Source of the DNA: Jannaschia sp. Os4
Lineage (GTDB): Bacteria; Pseudomonadota; Alphaproteobacteria; Rhodobacterales; Rhodobacteraceae
DNA: 64,000 nt
Reading direction: 5' to 3'
Assembly (NCBI RefSeq): GCF_016820245.1
Contig: NZ_JAFCAR010000004.1
Span: 744,001 to 808,000 of the forward strand
Position numbers and translations under genes: made by a program. The first letter of the stretch is position 1, and the number at the start of each line of letters is the position of its first letter. The notes below the pieces were generated by a model. It had not been told where the DNA came from and did no database searches. It saw only the letters and a list, made by a program, of their open reading frames with translations. This document shows positions 1 through 20,202 of the stretch, piece after piece.

Positions 1-791
1 GCGGCTTCCTCGGCGGCGGCCTGCTCGGCGGCGAGCGCCTCCTCGGCGGCCTTGGCCTCGGCTTCCGCTTGGGCCGCGGCCTCGGCGGCGGCGCGCTCGG
101 CCTCGCGGCGCGCGGACATCAGCGCGGCGGGCAGGATGGCGTTCTCGGGGAACGGCTTCTTGACCGCGTCCTTCATCGTCACCCAGCCGCCCTTGGAGCC
201 CGGCACCGAGCCCTTGACCATGATCAGGCCGCGGTCGGTGTCGGTCTTGACGACCTGCAGGTTCTGCGTCGTCACGCGGGCGGCGCCCATGTGGCCGGCC
301 ATCTTCTTGCCCTTGAACACGCGGCCCGGGTCTTGGCACTGGCCTGTCGAGCCGTGCGAGCGGTGCGAGATCGACACGCCGTGCGAGGCGCGCAGGCCGC
401 CGAAGTTGTGCCGCTTCATGGCACCGGCGAAGCCCTTGCCGATCGAGGTGCCCGTCACGTCGACGAACTGGCCCTCGAAGTAGTGGTCGGCGATGATCTC
501 CTCGCCCACGGGGATCAGGGCGTCCGCGTCGACGCGGAACTCCACGATCTTGCGCTTGGGCTCGACCCCGGCGGCGGAGAAGACGCCGCGCATGGCCTTG
601 GACGTGCGCTTGGCCTTGGCCGTGCCCGCGCCCAACTGGACGGAGGTGTAGCCGTGCTTGTCGTCCGTGCGCTGGCCGACGACCTGGAGGGCGTCGAGCT
701 GCAGCACGGTGACGGGCACCTGGCGGCCGTCCTCTTGGAAGAGGCGGGTCATGCCCACCTTCTTGGCGATGACTCCCGAACGGAGCGTCAT
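1..791 (-). CDS. rplC: 50S ribosomal protein L3 (C-terminus outside window)
   Basis: Ribosomal protein L3, a 23S rRNA-binding protein needed early in large-subunit assembly. The ATG at 791 is preceded by GGGGAGGG. 263 codons are visible and the frame is still open at the left edge. The L3 core is recognisable (KVGMTRLF near residues 11-18). The [11 protein letters not shown] stretch around residue 151 contains the Gln that PrmB methylates in enterobacteria. From about residue 227 the protein becomes an Ala/Glu-rich low-complexity tail, longer than the roughly 210-residue E. coli protein; such tails are frequent in alphaproteobacterial L3. It lies 14 bp downstream of rpsJ in the S10 operon, so the two are co-transcribed. 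Confidence 0.96.
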   Translation of the reverse strand, partial: MTLRSGVIAKKVGMTRLFQEDGRQVPVTVLQLDALQVVGQRTDDKHGYTSVQLGAGTAKAKRTSKAMRGVFSAAGVEPKRKIVEFRVDADALIPVGEEIIADHYFEGQFVDVTGTSIGKGFAGAMKRHNFGGLRASHGVSISHRSHGSTGQCQDPGRVFKGKKMAGHMGAARVTTQNLQVVKTDTDRGLIMVKGSVPGSKGGWVTMKDAVKKPFPENAILPAALMSARREAERAAAEAAAQAEAEAKAAEEALAAEQAAAEEA

Positions 792-805
792 GGCGAACCC
801 TCCCC

Positions 806-1114
806 TCAGACCTTGATCTCGACGTCCACGCCGGCCGCGAGGTCGAGCTTCATCAGCGCGTCCACGGTCTGCGGGGTCGGATCGACGATGTCGAGCATGC
901 GCTTGTGCGTGCGGATCTCCCACTGGTCGCGTGACTTCTTGTCGACGTGGGGGCCGCGCAGCACGGTGAAGCGCTCGATCTTGTTCGGCAGCGGGATCGG
1001 GCCGCGCACCTGCGCGCCGGTCCGCTTGGCGGTGTTCACGATCTCCTGCGTGCTGGCGTCCAGCACTCGGTAGTCGAACGCCTTGAGCCGGATTCGGATG
1101 TTCTGGCTTTTCAT
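806..1114 (-). CDS. rpsJ: 30S ribosomal protein S10
   Basis: Ribosomal protein S10, a small-subunit head protein that also serves as NusE in antitermination complexes. The product is 102 residues, the normal family length, and starts [18 protein letters not shown] four codons upstream also opens the frame, but the ATG at 1114 matches the family N-terminus, so it was chosen. The ribosome-binding site is weak (GGACGA). It is the first gene of the S10 operon, followed by rplC. A leader of roughly 140 nt or more contains a 16-base motif that recurs in the rplJ leader. Confidence 0.97.
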   Translation of the reverse strand: MKSQNIRIRLKAFDYRVLDASTQEIVNTAKRTGAQVRGPIPLPNKIERFTVLRGPHVDKKSRDQWEIRTHKRMLDIVDPTPQTVDALMKLDLAAGVDVEIKV

Positions 1115-1193
1115 TGGCTCGTCCAATGAGGCGCGGGGTCACCACGGCGGGGACCCCGAGCGTTCGAGTCGAGAGGAGGACGGCGGCTCATCC

Positions 1194-1209
1194 GGCGCCC
1201 TCGTCGGAC
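1194..1209 (-). promoter_or_regulatory. 16-base motif in the rpsJ leader, shared with the rplJ leader
   Basis: In the sense orientation the leader of rpsJ contains GTCCGACGAGGGCGCC, 80-95 nt before the start codon. The identical 16 bases occur at 21192-21207, just upstream of rplJ, inside a hairpin. The function is unknown; a shared ribosomal-protein regulatory element is an inference. Confidence 0.35.
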
Positions 1210-1255
1210 CCATGACGCAAGCGGCCCCGCAGGGGGGCCGTTCGTCGGATGCGCG

Positions 1256-1284
1256 CGCCTAGCCCACGCCCCGCGACCGCGCAA
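1256..1284 (-). promoter_or_regulatory. possible promoter of the S10 operon
   Basis: On the minus strand TTGCGC (1284-1279) and TAGGCG (1261-1256) are separated by 17 bp, matching the spacing seen at other promoters in this window. The -10 element is a poor match, so this is tentative. The rest of the 380-bp gap between rpsJ and the next gene (1115-1494) shows no convincing gene. Confidence 0.3.
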
Positions 1285-1305
1285 CCCCATCCCGCGCCGG
1301 GCGGC

Positions 1306-1338
1306 ATGTTTCAGCGGGCGCGCCGCGGCATGAAACAT
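1306..1338. repeat. inverted repeat ATGTTTCA-N17-TGAAACAT
   Basis: A perfect 8-bp dyad (1306-1313 and 1331-1338) with a 17-bp spacer lies between the divergent rpsJ operon and the small secreted protein gene. It could be an operator or part of a hairpin; nothing else in the window repeats it. Confidence 0.4.
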
Positions 1339-1494
1339 TCGGGCGGCGATCAACCGGTTGGCCGCCCGGCCCGTCACGCGCCTTCACGCGGGCGTGCGGT
1401 CACGCGCCCGTGCGTCGACCGTGACCGGACCGGCGCGCCACACGGTCCCCAGCCGCACCGGACGTCCCGGCGGCGCCGACCAAGGAAGACCATC

Positions 1495-1746
1495 ATGAAC
1501 CGCATCGCCACCCTCGCCACCGTCGCCATGCTCGCCCTGCCGGGCGCGGCCTCCGCCCAGTCCATGGGCCAAGGCTTCGACATGCTCACCTCGGCGCTGG
1601 TGAACGACTTCACCCGGATGGGCATCTCGCTGGGCCTGCTCGACGACGTCACGCTCGGAGAGCTGGCCGCCGTCCGCAACGTCCTGAACTCGTCCGAGAG
1701 CGACAACCAGAAGAAGGGCCAGATCGAGGCGATCCTCGCCGACTGA
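1495..1746 (+). CDS. small secreted protein, unknown function (copy A)
   Basis: An 83-residue protein of unrecognised family. Residues 1-21 form a Sec signal peptide ending ASAQ, so the mature protein of about 62 residues should be exported. The mature part contains the motif GFDMLTSAL and ends with SDNQKKGQIEAILAD. AAGGAAG at 1482-1488 supports the ATG at 1495 over longer upstream frames. A paralogue sits at 30415-30690. The last 46 bases of the two genes, including the stop codon, are identical at the nucleotide level, which points to duplication or gene conversion. Both copies lie about 1 kb from the 3' end of a tuf gene. No catalytic residues are evident; the function is unknown. Confidence 0.8.
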   Translation: MNRIATLATVAMLALPGAASAQSMGQGFDMLTSALVNDFTRMGISLGLLDDVTLGELAAVRNVLNSSESDNQKKGQIEAILAD

Positions 1747-1774
1747 CCCCCGGGGCCGCCGGCCCCCGACCGGC

Positions 1775-1798
1775 AGGGCCGACGGCGACGTCGGCCTT
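1775..1798 (+). terminator. probable terminator after small secreted protein A
   Basis: A 9-bp stem (AGGGCCGAC / GTCGGCCTT, one G-U pair) with a 6-nt loop follows the small gene. It has only a weak T stretch after it. Confidence 0.45.
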
Positions 1799-1832
1799 GC
1801 CTTGCGCGCGCCGAGGTGGCTCTAGGGCCGGC

Positions 1833-2513
1833 ATGCGCGCGCCCCTGCCGAAATCCCTCCGCCGCTACCTCAAGCGCAACGCGCCTGGCCTGCGCGACGG
1901 CGTGGTCGAAGGGTTCGCGCGCGCCGCCTCGGCCCTCGCGGCGCGGCCCATGTCGAGGATCGAGTGGTCCGAGGAGGGGCGCGGCGGGCTCGACGCGGCC
2001 ATCGCGGCGGGCCCCGTCGTGCTGGCGCTGTGGCACGAGGCGCTGCTCGTCGCGCCGGGGGCGCTGGCGCGGCTCCCCGGCGCCGTGGCCTCCGTCCATT
2101 CCCCCCGCCCCATCGGGCGCGTCGGCAGCCGCCACGTCCGCCGCTTCGGCCTCGTGCCGCTGGAGGCCCGGCCCGGGGACGCGGTCGTGGGCAACCGCGA
2201 GGCGCTGCGCCACCTCCGGGGCGGCGGCGTCCTGACCTTCGCCGTCGACGGCCCCTCGGGGCCCGCCCACGTCGCCCGGCCCGCCGCGATGCGGCTGGCA
2301 CAGGCGGCGGAGGCGCAGGTCTGGCTCGCCGCCTTCGACGCGCCCGGCGCGCGGCGGCTGGGGACGTGGGACCGGCTGATCTGGCCGCGCGGCGGCCCGA
2401 TGACGGTGCGCTACGCGAGGGGGCCGGAGCCGCTGGCGCGGCGGGCGGCCTTCGATCCGGCGGCGGAGTCCGCCCGTCTCACGGCGGCGCTGCGGGCGCA
2501 CGCGGACCCGTAG
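1833..2513 (+). CDS. DUF374-type lysophospholipid acyltransferase-like protein
   Basis: A 226-residue protein resembling the DUF374 branch of the LPLAT acyltransferase superfamily. Members carry a conserved H-x-D/E-like motif; here LALWHEALL lies near residue 68, and VDGPSGPAHVARP near residue 145 fits the family's second conserved block. The predicted role is acyl transfer onto a lipid or lipid A precursor at the inner membrane, but the substrate is unknown. The start at 1833 (MRAPLPKSL) was preferred over an upstream in-frame ATG at about 1797 because the extra residues are low in similarity to the family. The gene is convergent with tufA and shares a bidirectional terminator with it. Confidence 0.75.
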   Translation: MRAPLPKSLRRYLKRNAPGLRDGVVEGFARAASALAARPMSRIEWSEEGRGGLDAAIAAGPVVLALWHEALLVAPGALARLPGAVASVHSPRPIGRVGSRHVRRFGLVPLEARPGDAVVGNREALRHLRGGGVLTFAVDGPSGPAHVARPAAMRLAQAAEAQVWLAAFDAPGARRLGTWDRLIWPRGGPMTVRYARGPEPLARRAAFDPAAESARLTAALRAHADP

Positions 2514-2520
2514 AACGCGA

Positions 2521-2546
2521 AAGGCCCCCGCACGGGCGGGGGCCTT
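2521..2546. terminator. bidirectional terminator between acyltransferase-like gene and tufA
   Basis: A perfect 11-bp stem (AAGGCCCCCGC / GCGGGGGCCTT) with loop ACGG lies between two convergent genes. On the minus strand it is followed by TTTCGCG, giving a short U-run for tufA. Confidence 0.8.
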
Positions 2547-2594
2547 CGGGTGCGTCAGGGTGAGGCGGCCCTGCCGGACCGCCCCGGATGCCCC

Positions 2595-3770
<1,176 letters not shown>

Positions 3771-3794
3771 GCGAAGTCTCCTTCTCTGATCTGT

Positions 3795-4348
3795 TCAGTT
3801 CGCCAAGGGGTCCGCGCCGAACACGGCCAGCGCGACGCGCCGCCCCATGTTCTGCGCCGCCTTGGCCAATTCGCCGCGCTCGCCCCGCTGGGCCAGCGCG
3901 CCTGCCGTGATCGCCGCGCCGAGCAGGCCGCCCGCGCGGAACTCGGTCGACCCGGTCACCCCGAAGGGCTGCCCGATCGCCGCGTCGGTCCGCGCGTCGC
4001 GCAGCACGGCCGTGGCGGCCATGGTGCTGCTCGACGAGCCGATCGACGCGAGCGCCGCGTTGGTCACGAGGATCTGCGTCACCGTCAGCTCCACGACGAC
4101 CGGGCGGGTGCCCGACGCGTTCGCCTGCTGCAGGACCGGCAGCGCCGCCCCGCGGATCGTGCGGTTCACCTCCGGCACCGGCGCGTCGAACCCGCGGGGG
4201 TCGCGCGCCGCCGCGCGGGTGGCGTCGACGCGCACGTCGACCACCCGCAGCGGCGCCGTCGAACCGGGCGCGAACACCTGGTCCTGCGAGGCCACGCAGC
4301 CGCCCAGCAAGGCGGCCGCGCCGAGGGTCAGGAACCCGCGTCGGAGCA

Positions 4349-4349
<1 letters not shown>
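3795..4349 (-). CDS. putative lipoprotein embedded in the str operon (copy A)
   Basis: A 184-residue predicted lipoprotein. The signal peptide ends in the lipobox LGGC, with the lipidated Cys at about residue 18. The remainder is a periplasmic domain rich in beta-type segments, with a C-terminal motif [13 protein letters not shown] followed by [10 protein letters not shown]. The ATG overlaps the fusA stop codon by one base (TGATG), so translation is probably coupled to EF-G. The family is not recognised with certainty. It resembles, weakly but along its length, the lipoprotein at 32905-33465 that precedes tufB, especially in the LLG...GL/A...NM motif near the C-terminus. A lipoprotein between fusA and tuf is absent from the textbook str operon. 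Confidence 0.8.
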
Positions 4350-6469
<2,120 letters not shown>

Positions 6470-6506
6470 GGGGCTCGTCCTTCGGGAGTATGTCTGGGAA
6501 TGGGAT

Positions 6507-6526
6507 CGGCCCCCATATGGGGGCCG
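6507..6526. repeat. perfect 20-bp palindrome between fusA and rpsG
   Basis: CGGCCCCCATATGGGGGCCG is fully self-complementary and lies 37 nt upstream of the fusA start. It could form an RNA hairpin that tunes read-through from rpsG into fusA or protects the upstream mRNA; no T-run follows it. Confidence 0.6.
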
Positions 6527-6530
6527 AGTG

Positions 6531-7086
<556 letters not shown>

Positions 7087-7093
7087 GCGGCGA

Positions 7094-7465
7094 TCACTTC
7101 GGCTTCTTGGCGCCGTACTTGGAGCGGCGCTGACGGCGGTCCTTGACGCCCTGCGTGTCGAGCACGCCGCGCAGGATGTGGTAGCGCACGCCCGGAAGGT
7201 CCTTCACCCGGCCCCCGCGGATCAGCACGACCGAGTGCTCCTGCAGGTTGTGGCTCTCGCCGGGGATGTAGGAGATCACCTCGAACCCGTTGGTCAGGCG
7301 CACCTTCGCGACCTTCCGCATGGCCGAGTTCGGCTTCTTCGGCGTCGTCGTGTAGACGCGCGTGCAGACGCCGCGCTTCTGCGGGCATTCCTGGAGGTGG
7401 AGCGACTTGGAGCGCTTCACTTTGGGCTGCCGCGGCTTGCGGATCAGCTGCTGGATGGTGGGCAT
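7094..7465 (-). CDS. rpsL: 30S ribosomal protein S12
   Basis: Ribosomal protein S12 of the decoding centre. 123 residues from [10 protein letters not shown], the normal length. A longer upstream frame was rejected because the family always begins at this Met. The [10 protein letters not shown] segment carries the wild-type Lys associated with streptomycin sensitivity, and the [14 protein letters not shown]-terminus is typical. It is the first gene of the str operon, with a promoter candidate about 185 nt upstream. Confidence 0.98.
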   Translation of the reverse strand: MPTIQQLIRKPRQPKVKRSKSLHLQECPQKRGVCTRVYTTTPKKPNSAMRKVAKVRLTNGFEVISYIPGESHNLQEHSVVLIRGGRVKDLPGVRYHILRGVLDTQGVKDRRQRRSKYGAKKPK

Positions 7466-7648
7466 TCGGTGTCCCCGATCTGGTTTCGTCTCGTGTCTCT
7501 CGCGCGCTCCGAATGCCCCAAACGCGTTCGGCCGCTCTCGCCCGGATTCCGACCTGGACGGGAGCGGTGATCCAGAGGCGCGGACCAGCAGTAGGCCTGG
7601 CGCATGGGTCGTGCTGAATGGAACGGCCCGGAGGCCTATGTGGCGCGG

Positions 7649-7677
7649 CGTGTATCGGCGGCCCCATGCGGTGTCAA
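7649..7677 (-). promoter_or_regulatory. probable str operon promoter
   Basis: On the minus strand a perfect TTGACA (7677-7672) is followed after 17 bp by TACACG (7654-7649); GATACA at 15 bp is an alternative -10. It would give a 5' leader of about 175 nt for rpsL. The rest of the 275-bp gap 7466-7740 shows no gene. Confidence 0.55.
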
Positions 7678-7740
7678 CCGAAGGGGGCACGGCGTCTCCG
7701 CCCTTGCGGATATGGGCGTTCCGGCGTCTCGTCCAACCCC

Positions 7741-8523
7741 ATGGACCTCCAGATCCTCGCCCTCGTCCGCTTCGCCTACCCGGGCCTCGGCGGCTTCCAG
7801 ACGGAGCATTCCACCGTCGCCGCGCGGCAGGCCCACCTCTGGGCGCCCGAGCGCATGGAGGCGCGGCTCCGCACGCTGGAGCACGTGTGCCTGCGCACGC
7901 TGGCCGAGCAGACCGACGGCGGCTTCCGCACCCTCATCGTCACCGGCGACGCCCTGCCCGAGCCGTGGCGGTCGCGCCTCCACGCCCTCGTCGCGTCCGT
8001 GGACGGGGCCGAGGTGGTCCACCACCCGCCCGAGAACCCCCGCGACGCGATGGAGCGCATCGTCGCCGCCCGCGTCGATCCCGACGGCCCGCCCGTCGTG
8101 CAGTTCCGGCAGGACGACGACGACGGCGTCGGCCTGCGCTTCGTCGAGCGGGTCCGCCGCACGGCCGGGCAGTGCCGCGCGCTGCACGCGCAGCATGGGC
8201 GGCTCTGCATCGACTTCCCCGTGGGCTACGCCTACGCCCCCGGCCCGCTGCGGGTGCACCGCACCTTCCGCCACCATCTCGGCGTGGCGCACGCGCTGAT
8301 GCTCGCGCCGTCGATCCGCCGCACGGCCGTGCACTTCCCCCACCACCGGGTCGGCCACCTGATGCCCACCGTCACCCTGCCCGACGCGCCGATGTGGCTG
8401 CGCGGGATCGGCGGCAACGACAGCGACACCTCGGCGCAGGCCCGCGCCCTCGCCCCGCCCACGACGGAGGAGCGGGCCGACCTCGAGCGGCGGTTCGGGC
8501 TGGACCTCGGCGCGCTGGCCTAG
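7741..8523 (+). CDS. putative rhamnosyl transferase-type glycosyltransferase (1)
   Basis: A 260-residue soluble protein resembling the putative rhamnosyl transferase family common in Rhodobacterales. Family features seen are the N-terminal [15 protein letters not shown], the [19 protein letters not shown]-type segment and an acidic [11 protein letters not shown] cluster near residue 125 that probably binds a nucleotide-sugar and metal. The start at 7741 fits this family; upstream in-frame codons are low-complexity. The acceptor is unknown; extracellular polysaccharide or LPS is an inference. A paralogue with the same layout lies at 9404-10258. Its stop codon overlaps that of the convergent transporter gene within CTAG at 8520-8523. 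Confidence 0.8.
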   Translation: MDLQILALVRFAYPGLGGFQTEHSTVAARQAHLWAPERMEARLRTLEHVCLRTLAEQTDGGFRTLIVTGDALPEPWRSRLHALVASVDGAEVVHHPPENPRDAMERIVAARVDPDGPPVVQFRQDDDDGVGLRFVERVRRTAGQCRALHAQHGRLCIDFPVGYAYAPGPLRVHRTFRHHLGVAHALMLAPSIRRTAVHFPHHRVGHLMPTVTLPDAPMWLRGIGGNDSDTSAQARALAPPTTEERADLERRFGLDLGALA

Positions 8524-9407
8524 CGCGGCGCGACCGCGCGCGGCATCGGCGCGGGCCGCGTCTCGCGCCAGAGGGTGTAGAGGCCCGCGGCGACCACCAG
8601 CCCCGCGCCCACGAGCGAGAGCGGGCGGGGCCACTCCCCGAACACCAGCCAACCCAGCGCGAGGCCCCAGAGCATCGCGGTGTAGCGGAAGGGCGTGACC
8701 ACGGCGACCTCGCCCACCCGCATGGCCATCACCGAGAACAGGTAGCCGCCGATGATGAATACCCCGGCGAGGCCCACCACCCCCCACTGGTCCGGGGCGA
8801 CGGGCTGCCACGGCTCGCGCAGCGACAGGACCGCGCCGAGCACGGTCACGCCGATCGCGGTGAAGAGCGCGACCTTGAGGCTGGGCACCTCGGCGGAGAG
8901 CCTCCGGGTCACGAGGTCGCGGACGGTGATGATGACGACCGTCAGGCAGGCCACGGCGGCCCAGCCGTTCCACCCCTCCGTGCCCGGCCGCACGATCAGC
9001 AGGACGCCGAGCAGCCCGACGGCGATGGCGGCCCAGCGCCGCGCGCCCACCCGCTCGCCCAAGAGCAGCGCGCCGGCGGCGGTGATCGTGAGCGGCAGCG
9101 CCTGCAGGATCGCCGTGATGTTGGCCAAGGGCATGTGCGTGAGCGCGAGGACGAAGGGCAGGAAGGCCGCGACCTCGGCGCCGACCCGCAGCGCGACCTT
9201 GCCGCGCTCGGCGGCGGGGATCGGCTTGGCGAGCGCGCCGGTCGCGTGGGCCAGCCCCGCGATCAGGGCGGAGGCGAGCAGCCCGCGCAGCACCACGACC
9301 TGAAAGGTCGGCAGGTCGTCCGCCAGCCACTTGAGCGACGCGTCGTTCAGCGTGAACGCCGCCATCGACCCCATCATGATGACGCCACCGCGCAGGTTCG
9401 GGGTCAC
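8520..9407 (-). CDS. EamA/DMT-family membrane transporter
   Basis: A 295-residue protein with about ten hydrophobic segments and the two-repeat layout of EamA (drug/metabolite transporter) proteins, including MASMAAFTLND-like and PLANITAILQALP-like motifs. The substrate cannot be predicted. The start is a GTG at 9407 whose last two bases begin the TGA of the upstream glycosyltransferase (GTGA); GGAGG lies 6 nt before it, so translation is coupled. An internal ATG 10-11 codons later is less well supported. Co-transcription with a glycosyltransferase hints at export of a glycan building block, but this is speculative. Confidence 0.85.
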   Translation of the reverse strand: MTPNLRGGVIMMGSMAAFTLNDASLKWLADDLPTFQVVVLRGLLASALIAGLAHATGALAKPIPAAERGKVALRVGAEVAAFLPFVLALTHMPLANITAILQALPLTITAAGALLLGERVGARRWAAIAVGLLGVLLIVRPGTEGWNGWAAVACLTVVIITVRDLVTRRLSAEVPSLKVALFTAIGVTVLGAVLSLREPWQPVAPDQWGVVGLAGVFIIGGYLFSVMAMRVGEVAVVTPFRYTAMLWGLALGWLVFGEWPRPLSLVGAGLVVAAGLYTLWRETRPAPMPRAVAPR

Positions 9408-10258
9408 GACGCCTCCAGCGGCGGGTCGGGCATCAGCGCCTCGAGGTCGGCGGGGTCGAGCGCGAACCGCTCCCGGATCAGCCCGCGCGCCCGCCCGAGC
9501 GGCAGTGGCTTGGCATGGGGCGGGATGGAGCGGCCGCTGTCGTTGTGGCCGTGCAGCGTTCGCAGGAACATGAAGCCTTCGGGGTCCATGAAGGTCGGCA
9601 CCTGCCCCGGCAGCTTGCGGTGGTTGTAGCGGTAGACGCAGGTCGGCAGGTCCGCGGTGGTGATCATCGCGCAGGCGAGGCCCAAGGGCTGCGGCTCGCG
9701 GAAGTCGGCATAGGGCAGCGCGGGCTCGTGCAGGTCCCAGTAGATGCCGCGCGCGAAGGCCACCACGGTCGGCGCGTCGGCCAGCCCCGCGCCGAGCAGC
9801 GCGTCGGCCCGCGCGCGCGTCTTGGCCACGTAGTCGACGGCCACCGCGTCGTCGTCGTCCATGCGGAAGCCGGTGCAGTGGGTCGCCGCGCTGCCGCTCG
9901 CCTGCTCCAGCATCTCCAGCCCCCGGCGGAACGAGCGCTTCGCGGCGGCGAGCGCGCCCATGCGCTCCATGAACGCGACCCTGAGGAACGGATGCCGCTC
10001 CTCCAGCGCCCGCAGCCGCGCCTTGAACCGCCACGGCAGCGTCTTCCCCGCGAGGATCACGCAGGCGAAGCCCATGTCCGTCTGCGCCGCCAGCGACGGC
10101 AGCGCGATGCGCTCGAGATACTCGAACCGCGCCTGCATCCGCTCGGGCGCGTAGAGATGGGCCTCGAGCTCCGCCTCGTCCAAGCAGGAGACGGAGAACC
10201 CTTCCTTGGCCGGATAGGAGAAGCGCAGGACGCCGACGATCGCGTTGGCCGTGGTCAT
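9404..10258 (-). CDS. putative rhamnosyl transferase-type glycosyltransferase (2)
   Basis: A 284-residue protein of the same family as the gene at 7741-8523: N-terminal VGVLRFSYPAKEGF, the LYAPERMQARFEYLE segment, and an acidic GFRMDDDDAVAVDYV cluster. The best start is the ATG at 10258, although no ribosome-binding site is visible there, so the start is less certain. It lies in an operon with the EamA transporter, overlapping it by four bases, and 101 bp downstream of rpoC with a strong terminator in between. The two paralogues on opposite strands around the transporter suggest local duplication and inversion, or independent recruitment. Confidence 0.8.
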   Translation of the reverse strand: MTTANAIVGVLRFSYPAKEGFSVSCLDEAELEAHLYAPERMQARFEYLERIALPSLAAQTDMGFACVILAGKTLPWRFKARLRALEERHPFLRVAFMERMGALAAAKRSFRRGLEMLEQASGSAATHCTGFRMDDDDAVAVDYVAKTRARADALLGAGLADAPTVVAFARGIYWDLHEPALPYADFREPQPLGLACAMITTADLPTCVYRYNHRKLPGQVPTFMDPEGFMFLRTLHGHNDSGRSIPPHAKPLPLGRARGLIRERFALDPADLEALMPDPPLEAS

Positions 10259-10306
10259 GGGGGCGGCGTGGCACGGGGGGGCGCGTCCGGCAAGGCGCAA
10301 CGGAAA

Positions 10307-10334
10307 GCCCCCGGCGGATCGCTCCGCCGGGGGC
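10307..10334 (-). terminator. rpoC terminator
   Basis: A perfect 12-bp stem (GCCCCCGGCGGA / TCCGCCGGGGGC) with a 4-nt loop lies 26 bp past the rpoC stop. Read on the minus strand it is followed by TTTCCG. Confidence 0.85.
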
Positions 10335-10359
10335 CGGTCTCGTCGCGCGGGAGGCGCGA

Positions 10360-14601
<4,242 letters not shown>

Positions 14602-14637
14602 GTCAGGTCCTTACAGATAAGGGGATGCGCGGAGGGC

Positions 14638-14657
14638 GCGGGCGCCGGGGCGCCCGC
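14638..14657 (-). other. hairpin in the rpoB-rpoC intergenic region
   Basis: A 9-bp stem (GCGGGCGCC / GGCGCCCGC) with a two-base centre lies 37 nt upstream of the rpoC start. There is no T-run, so it is more likely an mRNA structure than a terminator. Confidence 0.5.
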
Positions 14658-14677
14658 CGGGACGGGAGGCCGGGGCC

Positions 14678-18823
<4,146 letters not shown>

Positions 18824-18951
18824 GAATGTACCTTCGATTCATCCGCGCCGCGTCCGTCGGGCACCGGACGCCGCGCAAGGGATGGGGTGCGGAGGGGGAC
18901 CATTCCGGCACGCCGTCCCACCGGCGCGCCACCCGTCCCCCGTTCCGACCG

Positions 18952-18978
18952 GGAAAGCCCTGCGCGTCAGGGCTTTCC
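18952..18978 (-). other. strong hairpin in the rpoB leader
   Basis: A perfect 11-bp stem (GGAAAGCCCTG / CAGGGCTTTCC) with a 5-nt loop lies 129 nt upstream of rpoB and downstream of the proposed rpoB promoter. It could be an attenuator, or could terminate transcripts from the gene upstream. The surrounding gap 18824-19133 (310 bp) contains no gene. Confidence 0.6.
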
Positions 18979-19062
18979 GAGGCGGAAACGGCCCGAGCGG
19001 CGGGTGCGCCGGTCGGGCTTCGAATGTTTGGATATGACTCACGTGTGGCGGGGCAAGTCCGC

Positions 19063-19091
19063 CATATCGGGGCAGAGCGGCCACAGGTCAA
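19063..19091 (-). promoter_or_regulatory. probable rpoB promoter
   Basis: Minus-strand TTGACC (19091-19086), 17-bp spacer, GATATG (19068-19063). Spacing and -35 are near the vegetative consensus. It would separate rpoBC expression from rplJL. Confidence 0.55.
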
Positions 19092-19133
19092 GGGCCAAAG
19101 CGCGCCTTCGCGTCGCAGGCGGGAACCCGCGGA

Positions 19134-20078
19134 TCAGTCGCGGGCGCAGACGGCCGCGCCGGGGGTCTCGAAGCAGTCCACCTCCACGAGGCGGGACAGG
19201 CGCGCGTCGCCGTAGGTCACGCCCCGCACCGCGACCCCGCACTCCGCCAGCCACCCGGTCGCGGGGCCGGGCAACGCGGGCGCCAGCGCCGCCGGGAGGT
19301 CCTCCCGCGGGGCCGCGCCCACCGCCACCCGCAGGTCGCCCGCCACCGCCGAGGCGACGCGCGGTCCGATCAGCGCGACGCCCCCGTCGCCGGCGCAGGC
19401 CCGCAGCGCCGCCGCGTCCGTCACGTCGAACCCCGCGACCGCCCCGCGCAGCACGGCCTGCGACCCGTCCCCGGCCACGAGGCGCAGATCCCCCAAGGGG
19501 GCCCGGTGCGCGCCCGCGCCGGGCAGGTCCGGCAGCGCCGCCGGGTCGGCCTCCTCCCGCAGGCGGTATCGGTCCAGGACCGACCCGCAGCCGCCGGGCC
19601 GCAGGGTCACGCCGGCGAGGCGGACGCCGTCGGGCCACGCGGGCGAGAGCCGCGCCCGCGCCTCCCCCGCGACGACCCCGCGCGCGACGCCCGGCTCGAA
19701 GGACAGGTCGGCGAGCGCCCCGTCGGCGGCCGCCCGCATCGCGGCGACCGCCGCCGCCTCGCCGCCGAGCGCGTGGAACGCGAGCACGTCGTCCACGCTC
19801 CAAGCCGCCTCCAGCCCGACGGGGCACCCGCCCACCGCGACGCGCGCGTCCAGCAGGAGCGTCCGCTCGGCGTGGACCGGGTAGATCACCACCCGCTCCA
19901 AGAGGGGCACGAACGGGTTGAGCCCCGCCTCCATCACCCCGACCACCGCGTCGCCGCGGAGGTGCACCCCCTGCTCGTCCGGGGCGATCCGCGCGAGGCC
20001 CGACGTCGCGACCTCCTGCGCGGAGAGCGGGGCGGACGACGCGGCGAGGATGGCGAGGAGGAGGCGCAGGCGGGTCAT
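19134..20078 (-). CDS. secreted protein of unknown function between rplL and rpoB
   Basis: A 314-residue protein not recognised as a known family. An N-terminal signal peptide (about residues 1-20, ending LSAQ) predicts export. The mature part is Ala/Gly/Asp-rich with several Cys, including GGCPVG, RPGGCGS, AECGV, DCFETPG and a C-terminal VCARD, which suggests disulfides in the periplasm. GAGGAGG precedes the ATG at 20078. It sits in the same orientation inside the rplL-rpoB interval, separated from rplL by that gene's terminator. Its position inside an otherwise conserved cluster is unusual but it need not be functionally linked. Confidence 0.7.
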   Translation of the reverse strand: MTRLRLLLAILAASSAPLSAQEVATSGLARIAPDEQGVHLRGDAVVGVMEAGLNPFVPLLERVVIYPVHAERTLLLDARVAVGGCPVGLEAAWSVDDVLAFHALGGEAAAVAAMRAAADGALADLSFEPGVARGVVAGEARARLSPAWPDGVRLAGVTLRPGGCGSVLDRYRLREEADPAALPDLPGAGAHRAPLGDLRLVAGDGSQAVLRGAVAGFDVTDAAALRACAGDGGVALIGPRVASAVAGDLRVAVGAAPREDLPAALAPALPGPATGWLAECGVAVRGVTYGDARLSRLVEVDCFETPGAAVCARD

Positions 20079-20134
20079 CCCGCCTCCTCACGCCCCGCCG
20101 CCCCGCGGTCAACGGGAGCGCCGCCGACGAAGAA

Positions 20135-20160
20135 GGGGCGCGCCCTCGCGGACGCGCCCC
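20135..20160 (-). terminator. rplL terminator
   Basis: An 8-bp GC stem (GGGGCGCG / CGCGCCCC) lies 43 bp past the rplL stop; on the minus strand TTCTTC follows. It probably ends the rplJ-rplL transcript, wholly or in part. Confidence 0.65.
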
Positions 20161-20202
20161 CCAATGCACCGGACGTCGTCCGGAGCGATCAGCGGATGCC
20201 GA

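Noticed and set aside
7466-7690. Extended N-terminus of S12
   Set aside because: S12 starts at MPTIQQ throughout the family; the upstream frame overlaps the operon promoter.
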